Source: Nematostella vectensis (taxonomy: Eukaryota; Cnidaria; Anthozoa; Actiniaria; Edwardsiidae). Taken from it: 64,000 bases of DNA. The translations under genes were made by a program, and so were the position numbers. Position 1 is the first letter of the stretch, and each line of letters begins with the position of its first letter. Below, one piece after another: positions 58,201-64,000 of this stretch. Under the pieces are notes generated by a model. It saw only the letters and a list, made by a program, of their open reading frames with translations. It searched no databases and had not been told where the DNA came from. The stretch covers positions 13,834,566-13,898,565 of the forward strand of contig NC_064035.1 of NCBI RefSeq assembly GCF_932526225.1. The letters run 5' to 3'.

Positions 58201-61200
58201 ACCTTCGATTAACCTCAATTATTCCCGCAATCGGTTTGGATTTAAACTAGTACCGCAATAAACTCCAAATCTAGGATGTTTCTTTCATAAGAATTGGAAA
58301 GAATTAGAGAAATCGCGCAAATAACGATTGTATGGGAGCTTTTAAAATGCTTAATTATTTGGATAAGCAGTCCTTTTGAATTGACGCGGGCCACCTTAAG
58401 TCTGAGCTAATAGAGTACTAACCAAATCTGCATCCCCAGAATTCAAATTGTGCGCAGATCTTGAAGTACCAGCGAGTGGGGTATATTCTCAAATACTGCG
58501 CAGATATTTGTGGATCTACTGATGATGTAAGCACTCTCTTGTCATCCCAGTTAGCAAGGAAAACCTGGCGAAAAGAGTAGCGAGATATCAAGTAATCACA
58601 AGAATAATCAGATAACATGATTTTTTGGATACAGTGGCATTGATACACTCGTTTTACAGCCCTCGCCAGGCCTCATACGTACTGCGGGCTAACAGAAACG
58701 AGCTGGAAATCGAGCCTATGGCATTGGCGCATCCAGAATTGTGTAGACGGTGGTTAAATTTATGAAGACTATAAAAATGACTTAATAAAATGTCCACCTT
58801 TAAAAACAAATGTTACTTTTGATGGAAACCATGGAAATGTATTTGTTTTCGGTATTCACAAGATTGTTGTTCTTTCTTTTGTTATTTGTCATTTGGTAAT
58901 AATGATTATGAATCATTATTTATTCGTTTTGTAGCGTTGCGTCTTTAACTTGACGCCTTCCAGCAAACTAACAAGTTCTACTTTGTACGAGGGTTAATTT
59001 CAACCAATTGATTAGTAGGAATGTCTTGATCTTTAATCAATTTGTATTTTTTTTTCATATTACATTGTAATTGCAGTTTTTCAAACCGCTTGTTAATAAA
59101 CGATTTGCTGGCTGGCTCTCCTCCTAACTCGTTGTCATCTCGTTATTTAGAAAATAAATGTATTCTATTCGTTTGAGCTCAGCGAATTACAATAGAACAG
59201 GCGTGTGTCCAAAGGGGAACCCAATGAGGTCGAGACCACGCCAGGGCCGTAACAGGAAATGACCAATAGGGGCGTGGCTGTGACCACCAATATTTTCCTA
59301 ATGTTTCTCTATTGTGCCCTCCCCCCCCCCCCCCCCCCCCCAATCTTACGTGGCCTGTTACGGCTCTGCGCTCATTTGCAGACATGAGAAATTATGCAGG
59401 TAACCACTGACCATACTGAACTGACTAGTTGAATAGTTGTAAGGGCGGGTTGCGAGTTCTGACTTTTCTGTGTATTTAAATAAAAAACGTTTAGATCAAG
59501 ATAGCTTCAGTGACCAATTTACCGGCGCTCATAAATGGCTTAGAATGTCAGAAAAACATTTCCCATCTTTAAAGCCCGCCCTGTATATTTTCAGGACACG
59601 CCCACTGCGGAATCACATCTTCACCCGCCACTTAATGGAACCTCTAAATGTTTTGTTATACACTAAGAGAGTATTTGATTTACAATGTATACACCTATTT
59701 CTAAAAAGGGTTGCACTTGTGTTATCGCGGATGTGTGTCGTAACCCGAGGGGCACCGGGGGAGAAATTAACTGTGTTATCGAAAAGAGGTAACAATCCCC
59801 ACTAAAATAATCATTTTTTGTTTTGTTTTTCGTTATAACTAAAAAAAAACGAATTTACAGTCAATCGTTCTTCCGTTTAAAAACGTGATTTCAAATTATT
59901 TTTATCTTCTAGGACAAAACGAAGCACACAAAATTACGGCCACAGTTTCACCGGTCTTTCTAGTCTTTCCCGGATCCCAGTAAAAACAAGTTTTCTTCCG
60001 TCAAGTTTCCGCTGTGTTGCGGAAAACACTAACATTTGTGAACTTTTTCGCACCCTTAATTCTATAGCTGTCAATGACAGACTTTTTGTTAGCTGAAAAA
60101 ACTATGAGGCAAATGTTGATGGCTGCCACACTTTTAATTTTCCGCCTGTCTAAAATTAGATCCCATGATACACCGCGGGTTACGATACACACATCCGCGG
60201 TAACCAAAGTGCAACCTTTTTTAAAAAGGCGTATACATAGAACACAATGGAAACCATATTGATTACATTTGACTAAAAATCTCAACCTATACGGAACCTA
60301 TATAACCGTCCGTTAACAGAAGGCTTAATGGCCCGTTATTTCATTCGAGTGACTTACCCGAACAGCTCCGTTTTGCATGTAGTCTATCCATTTGTTTTTG
60401 TAGATAGCGTATTTGACCGTGAAAGCCTTGACGAAAGCTCTCTTGCGATACAACATTGTTCCTTTGATTGTGATCTTGGAAATACTAGTTGGGGCCTGGA
60501 AGTCAACCTTAAGTGGATAGTTCAGAATTAGTGACTATCTACGGAGGGGATGAAGGGGAGGGTTAAGGGGGCTCGAAGCCCCTCCTTTGGGATGCAAAGG
60601 GCTGCCAAGTTGTGTTATGTGCAATAAAAGGCATACAGAGTCTCCCTCTTGGATGCATGCCCTTTTAAAAATATCTCTATCGATGCGTTTCTGTTAGAAA
60701 ACACGCAGAGAATGGAGTAGGTGATGATGGTGATGGCGATGATTCTGATGGTAATAACGGTTATGATGCTGGTGGTGGTCATTCGTATTTTTTTTCGCCC
60801 ACTCCTTATCTAAGGTGATTGCAATGACATATTTGGAAGCCCGCTTCAATCCTTTTCTTACTTTTTTGACCACTAAATGGTGTCTTAATTGAGAAATTTC
60901 ACGCAACCTTCCAGAGTATCTTGTTTTCTTCGTTTTTTTATGGCAATTTTAAATTGTACGAGGAATACTCGTTTTTATTACCATATCAATTCACGGGTGC
61001 TCGCCCCAGTCTCAATAGACACCGTAGACAAAGGATATCATACACCTATTTCAATAAAGGTTGTCAGTGCAAATGGAAAATAGCTATTGGCAAATGGCAG
61101 TTCTACGACCGAAATTAACCATGCGTCTCGAAGAATATGGATAAATCAAAACAATTATCCATTAAAGGTTACCAATGCCTGGCTCTGACATTGCTGAACT

Positions 61201-63868
61201 TTTGCTGAACTTAACACCTTTAATTTTACGAATAATTAGTACCCATAAGCCATTTACCATTTGCCATTTGCCATTTTCACTGACAACCTTTTGTGAAATA
61301 AATGTATGTTTGATATGATGACGGTGTCGATAGCGAATGGCATTAGCACTGATAGTGATCATGACAATGATGACGGTGATGATGATGAATACCTGAAAGT
61401 ATTCTCCTGGTTTTGTCGTCCTTGCACACCATGCACTGGACCCGTTAATACGTCCTTCCCACGGCGCATGCGCGTTGTCTAGCCACGACGAAGCGTTAAG
61501 CTGCTGGTATGTGATGTTCCCACTTGCCATGCCCAAAGGGTTGGAACACTCTAGAGGAGGAAGGTTTAATTTTGATATTGTTAACGTCACCTGCTTTAGT
61601 AATGCTTAATCATAAAATCAAGAGAAAAATACTTGTAAAAGCGAATTCACATATGGATTGTGGATCCATTGTGGTATGCATACGTGGCCTTTTTAAGACT
61701 GAATTTGTAGGTCCATATGCTTACATGACGCGCATCGTGTCATGGGCGCAACGAGTCGAGTTAAGTGACTTTTTTTCATGGACGATTTCGTTGGTGTATT
61801 TTTTAGGACAGGCTCACCAATGATGATGTCTGTTATTATAATCTCAACCCTATCACGGACCCTCCTCATCCAATCAGTGTGCGATATATACTCTGTTGTT
61901 GTAGTTTTTGTCGATGTTGTTTTTGTTTTTGCTGTATCAGTAAAATAATCATAAAATTCCCTTTAGTCGAATCAGGTGAAGCTGTGAATATCAAAACCAA
62001 ATTTATATTTTTAATTTATATTTAAAAGATACAACAATATCCATACTTTTATTTTTGCTTTTGCCATAGAACGTATCAATTTTGATTGCATTTGAATTTC
62101 ATATTGATGCAAGTGGATTTAGTTCGCCGACATTGTAATGTGTTTATCTATTTTATGTAGTTAAATGACCAGTGTCTTGAACCCTTACTTACCGAGCTTA
62201 GCCTTGCATATGTACCCACGACGCTGCATGCAGTTCACATCGTTCCATGAGCCCATTCGGGTCTGTACAGCGACGCAGTTGTCTCTCCCCCAGTGATCAT
62301 TAGGCTGTCCGTAGAGCCAAGAAGTGAACGACACAGGGCTTCCATCACTCCACTCGTAACCGCGCTCTACTGAGCGATCATTCAAACCTGTGTGCATAGA
62401 ATGTCTACGTTACATATATAAGTGGATTGATATTCGGAGCTCTTTAACTGTCAGCTACCTTGGTTTTAGTCTCCTCTGAACCAGCTCGTGTCGGAGTCAC
62501 GCAACGCTCCAGGAACTTTGCGTGACTCCGACACGAGCAGCTGCAAAGTAGACTACCTTTTTGGATAATAGGCGACTTGTACTAACGAATCACGTGACTT
62601 GCACTAAGAGATCACGTGACTTTTGTGTGACAAATTCACGCCAAAATAAATGCAGATGCCTGTGTGCCAGTCACGCAGAGAGCGACGGAGAAAAAATTCA
62701 ATGAAAATAAGCCCTTTCGGGGAAGAAATAAGCTTTCTGGAAGCTCTGAGTAAGTTTTGTTGTTGTTGTTATTTTTTAAGGCCGGTGCGCGCGCGAGTTT
62801 GCCAGAAAGTCACGTGAACTGTTAGTGAAATTCGCCCAATGGCTATTCTTGGCAAGCTTAAAATCTGTCGAGTTTTAGGCCGACTCATCTGGTACAAAAG
62901 AAGCATGCACAGACAAGTGACAGAAGCAAAGGGGATGGGGCAGAAGACGCTCGAGTCACCGCCAGGCAATGATAAGAATCCTTACCGGTCCATATCCAGA
63001 TACCGTTGACTGTCTTCATCTGGTAAATGAGGAAGTCTTTCTCCTGCTGACTCAAAATGCTCACCAGGTCCCCTCCTTCCCTCTGACAGCGCAGGCGTGC
63101 CTGGGGCCAAGTCAGGCGGTGGAACATCCGGAAAAGGTAGCAATGTTTGTCGAAACGCTTAAAGCCAGGGAGACATTTTCCATCAACTAATAAAGGTGGA
63201 AAATTCGGTAATAAAACGTCAATTAAATGCTCATCGATTGTTTGATTGCAACACAGGCTCTGAACTAACCTGTAGGTGTTATATGAGGTTCACCTGAAGA
63301 GTAAAAAATATTGGAAAATAAGAAACAACAAGGTATTGACTCTAAATCTATATTCCCAGAAAAAAAGCCTTTCATTTTTGCAATGAAAATTTTCTAAAAT
63401 ACACAGTGATTGTCTCGATGAAAAAAATAATAATCTGGAAGCGGGCGCATTAATGCTATTTTATAGGGCGCTTTTGTTTCCCAATCCTGCCTTTCTGCTT
63501 ACTGTTTGTCACAGTTATTATTTCTTATTTAAGTCTTAGGCTTATCAAGGCAGATCCTGTTTTACCCTTTTAGAACCCTAAAAAGTAAGAGGTTTTTTTT
63601 ACCAATAACAAAATACCTTTGTTAATTTTACACATGAAGCCATTCTGCACCCCGCAGTCGACGGCTGACCAGCGGGCATCACTTTTTGCACTATTGATAG
63701 CTTGTACGCACATCTGGGTAGTTCCAGGCCTTCCCGGCTGACCGCGTGACCAATGAGAGAACTCCTTGACACTCTGGTCTGACCATGTGAACTCTACCGT
63801 ATTGGGCATGCGTGTCATGCCTGTCCAGACGTTGCCCACGAAGTTGATCATGTTTCGAAGCAGAAAAG
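49764..63868 (-). CDS. Lectin-discoidin-SEA transmembrane receptor (5' end outside window)
   Basis: Nineteen exons join in phase: 63617-63868, 63270-63293, 62986-63186, 62193-62387, 61393-61550, 60358-60507, 58423-58564, 57417-57547, 55907-56086, 55375-55519, 55007-55164, 54621-54767, 53259-53403, 52689-52784, 52402-52511, 51968-52041, 51471-51622, 50254-50373, 49764-50092. About 968 residues are visible. Order: C-terminal part of CTLD1, complete CTLD2, three F5/8-type (discoidin) domains each on three exons, Thr/Pro-rich linker, SEA domain with GSVIV cleavage site, TM helix, about 110-residue cytoplasmic tail. All splice sites are GT/AG except one GC donor (57417). The layout implies a cell-surface receptor that binds glycans or phospholipids. 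Upstream exons lie beyond 64000, so the N-terminus and further CTLDs are unknown. Exon borders are well supported by phase; the biological role is not known. Confidence 0.9.
50405..51150. other. Receptor intron with GC-rich repeat words
   Basis: Contains ACCGTGACCG at both ends of about 50438-50625 and TTCGCGAG words at 50835-50905, which look like remnants of short dispersed repeats. No coding sequence. Confidence 0.45.
51150..51365 (+). repeat. T-rich minisatellite, about 27-bp unit
   Basis: Seven or eight imperfect copies of TTTTTTATCTTGATATTAGYAG, with the unit length varying with the T-run, lie in the intron between the SEA and TM exons. On the minus strand the unit reads ATCAAGATAAAAAACT; the nearby exon end carries CTCAAGATAAAAGAAATTG. 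Any link between the two is weak. Confidence 0.8.
51471..52784 (-). CDS. Thr/Pro linker and SEA domain (4 exons)
   Basis: 52689-52784 encodes a Thr/Pro-rich stalk (PPTELPSGATPVTGQPPTTS); an acceptor at 52769 is an in-frame alternative. 52402-52511 encodes VSYAVTMKLTEATWIDDYKN and ALAEQVV. 51968-52041 encodes VNKLYSGDDTIVSLAYKSCK. 51471-51622 encodes RRGSVIVDYNVTF and the domain's C-terminus. GSVIV fits the G-S-V-V-V type autoproteolysis site, so the ectodomain may be held non-covalently, as in mucin-type SEA proteins. Confidence 0.88.
52313..52368. mobile_element. 56-bp hAT-type mini palindrome
   Basis: CAGGGGCGGATC on the left and its complement on the right enclose 32 bp. CAGGGGCGGA is a common hAT-type terminus. 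It lies in the intron 33 bp from the end of SEA exon 52402-52511. No target duplication is visible. Confidence 0.65.
53155..53174 (+). repeat. G-tract
   Basis: An 18-G run in the intron after discoidin domain 3. Such tracts recur about every 5 kb in this window. Confidence 0.9.
53259..55164 (-). CDS. Discoidin domain 3, three exons
   Basis: 55007-55164 encodes GCDDPVGMELGTIEDSWLK and GWCAANNDKNQYLQ. 54621-54767 encodes IDLNQMYRISMVATQGSND, SFTMRSQIHAG and a junction-proximal WMVYREKGRIR. 53259-53403 encodes VFEGNHDDSTVV and RICMRVELYGC. The middle exon's end (GATCAGG|GTAGGTGG) is the sequence repeated in the adjoining 64-bp array. Confidence 0.92.
53690..54620 (-). repeat. 64-bp minisatellite built from an exon end plus 5' splice site
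   Basis: About 14 to 15 copies. Read on the minus strand each unit is AGATGGATGGTGTATAGGGA, GAAAGGTCGGATCAGG|GTAGGTGG, then CATAG..GGGTACCCTGTGTC. The first copy is the real 3' end of the exon 54621-54767 together with its donor, so the array is an expansion of the junction. Spacing is 64 bp (for example 53761 to 53825). The leftmost units carry a GGATCCATC variant. In the exon frame the second unit reaches TAG, so only the first donor yields an intact product. Confidence 0.94.
55211..55280 (+). repeat. (ATTG)n microsatellite
   Basis: About 17 uninterrupted ATTG tetranucleotides in the intron between discoidin domains 2 and 3. Confidence 0.98.
55375..57547 (-). CDS. Discoidin domain 2, three exons, first exon with a GC donor
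   Basis: 57417-57547 encodes DCQSSLGMQRGWITKSQI and GMGWCPQ. 55907-56086 encodes ASDKSPWIQVTFTGLYRRIT, SYRLGYSNDGVAWTDYTENG. 55375-55519 encodes TFRGNTDGTSMLVHQL and CLRFELYGCQ. The first exon ends CCTCAG|GCAAGT, a GC-AG intron. Immediately downstream (minus direction) begin more than 30 tandem copies of the same junction with GT. Reading past the GC site in frame reaches TAA within 40 nt. Confidence 0.92.
55791..55808 (+). repeat. G-tract in receptor intron
   Basis: A run of GGGGTGGGG followed by more than 9 G in the intron before exon 55907-56086. It has no further recognisable structure. Confidence 0.8.
56268..57416 (-). repeat. 35-bp minisatellite of tandem 5' splice sites
   Basis: More than 30 copies. 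Read on the minus strand each unit is GGTATGGGATGGTGTCCTCA followed by G|GTAAGTACAATATT. The true exon end (57417) is GGCATGGGATGGTGTCCTCA then G|GCAAGTACAATATT. The array is therefore a tandem expansion of exon end plus donor, and every array copy has canonical GTAAGT while the functional site has GC. A few units have TTAG or CTGATA variants. A plus-strand open frame (56993-57175) inside is an artefact. Confidence 0.95.
58025..58145 (-). repeat. Dispersed repeat with C/G end, copy 2
   Basis: GGTATCACATGGAAAAAGCA, AAGATTCCTTAATAAGAAAT and GACCCACTTTTTGGCCGCCAAG match the reverse complement of 25680-25765. It lies in the intron of discoidin domain 1. Confidence 0.75.
58423..61550 (-). CDS. Discoidin (F5/8 type C) domain 1, three exons
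   Basis: 61393-61550 encodes ECSNPLGMASGNITYQQLNASS and the SAWCARTT..YFQ end. 60358-60507 encodes VDFQAPTSISKITIKGT and FTVKYAIYKNKWIDYMQNGAVR. 58423-58564 encodes VFLANWDDKRV, YLRIYPTRWYFKICAQFEFWGC. Phases 1-0, 0-0, 0-1 repeat in the following two discoidin domains, showing amplification of a three-exon module. The first intron carries a MITE (61039-61308); the second carries another (59685-60238) and a dispersed repeat. Confidence 0.93.
58565..59684. other. Receptor intron, left half
   Basis: AT-rich intronic DNA with a C-tract at 59320-59340 followed by AATCTTACGTGGCCTGTTAC. The left part of this segment contains CCGTAACAGGAAATGACC and the right part CCTGTTACGGCTCTGCG, so about 59247-59370 may be a small inverted-repeat element. 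No gene. Confidence 0.45.
59685..60238. mobile_element. MITE, ATACACC-ended family, copy 2
   Basis: 554 bp with TIRs of about 70 bp: left ATGTATACACCTATTTCTAA and right in reverse ATGTATACGCCTTTTTAAAA. Both continue with GGTTGCACTT and CGCGGATGTGTG. It lies in the receptor intron between discoidin-1 exons. Open frames inside are short. It is the longest of three related elements in the window. Confidence 0.85.
61039..61308. mobile_element. MITE, ATACACC-ended family, copy 3
   Basis: 270 bp with inverted ends CATACACCTATTTC and CATACATTTATTTC, followed on both sides by AAAGGTTGTCAGTG and AATGG-rich words. It ends 85 bp from discoidin-1 exon 61393-61550. It is non-coding. Confidence 0.8.
62193..63186 (-). 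CDS. CTLD2, complete, with QPND and WND motifs
   Basis: Exons 62986-63186 and 62193-62387 encode a full CTLD: DGKCLPGFKRFDKHCY entry, ARLRCQREGGDLVSI, WIWTGLNDRS, FTSWLYGQPNDHW, then WNDVNC and GYICKAK. QPN and WND are retained, so calcium-dependent binding of a galactose- or mannose-type ligand is plausible. The intron between the two exons contains a perfect 21-bp hairpin (62484-62538). Confidence 0.93.
62484..62538. repeat. Perfect 21-bp hairpin in CTLD2 intron
   Basis: GCTCGTGTCGGAGTCACGCAA (62484-62504) is perfectly complementary to 62518-62538, with a 13-nt loop. Weaker pairing extends outward (TAGTCT...), so this is probably a very short MITE. In RNA it would form a strong stem. Confidence 0.9.
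63270..63293 (-). CDS. 24-nt micro-exon between CTLD1 and CTLD2
   Basis: TTACTCTTCAG|24 nt|GTTAGT fits both splice consensus sequences. It keeps phase 1 on both sides and adds GEPHITPT as a linker. Skipping it also keeps frame (24 = 8 codons), so it could be alternatively included. Support is from signals and phase only. Confidence 0.65.
63617..63868 (-). CDS. CTLD1, C-terminal two thirds
   Basis: Starts after CTCTTTGCAG with a split codon and encodes AFLLRNM..NVWTGMT, FTWSDQS, GQPGRPG, WSAVDC and NGFMCKI, the long-form C-type lectin core with its final cysteine pairs. The EPN/QPD and WND calcium ligands are absent (QPG, WSAVD). Sugar binding by the classical site is therefore unlikely. The first third lies on exon(s) outside the window. 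Confidence 0.9.
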
Positions 63869-64000
63869 CTGCAAAGAGAGCGCCAGTACTTGAAAAGGGC
63901 AGTGTCTTATACTGTATACGTCGTACGACGCGCGCTACCGTGGCGACCTTGACAGTTTCGTGAAGTAGGCCAATAAGGATGCGAGAAATGTGCTATCTGA

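Overview
The window is animal nuclear DNA, AT-rich, with intron-dense genes, many non-autonomous DNA transposons, long G/C homopolymers and minisatellites. The gene content (integrin beta, a C-type lectin/discoidin/SEA receptor, a TBK1-adaptor-like protein) and the repeat types suggest an anthozoan cnidarian, perhaps a Nematostella-like sea anemone. That placement is an inference, not a species call.

Layout. 1-2.4 kb: first three coding exons (minus strand) of a secreted or membrane precursor that runs off the left edge. 2.4-20.5 kb: gene-poor DNA holding one small secreted-peptide gene (8.6-8.85 kb, minus), several MITE-like elements and a decayed LINE reverse transcriptase (18.7-19.8 kb, minus) split by a MITE. 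20.6-24.7 kb: a four-exon minus-strand coiled-coil protein with a C-terminal TAX1BP1-type zinc finger, resembling TBK1/IKKe adaptors. 24.7-27.2 kb: repeats. 27.2-47.3 kb: a complete plus-strand integrin beta gene with 27 coding exons that join in phase to give a 774-residue protein with PSI, hybrid, beta-I, I-EGF, beta-tail, TM and NPIF/NPTY tail. 47.3-49.7 kb: a convergent 3' intergenic region with a 23-bp minisatellite and a duplicated piece of integrin 3' flank. 49.8-63.9 kb: the 3' part of a large minus-strand receptor gene with two CTLDs, three F5/8-type discoidin domains, a Thr/Pro linker, a SEA domain with an autoproteolysis-type GSVIV site, a TM helix and a cytoplasmic tail. Its 5' end lies beyond the right edge. 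The integrin and the receptor are both adhesion or recognition proteins transcribed towards each other; nothing in the sequence shows that they function together.

The most unusual observation is that at least three large intronic minisatellites in these two neighbouring genes have units that contain an exon-intron boundary. Two arrays (35 bp and 64 bp units) copy an exon 3' end plus its 5' splice site. One array (58 bp units) copies a 3' splice site plus the start of an I-EGF exon. A fourth array starts just after a donor and may have the same origin. Real exons therefore sit next to dozens of decoy splice sites. In one case the exon keeps a GC donor while every array copy carries GT, and only the exon-proximal junction preserves the reading frame.

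All coordinates and reading frames were worked out by eye from splice signals, phase and protein family patterns. No database search was possible.
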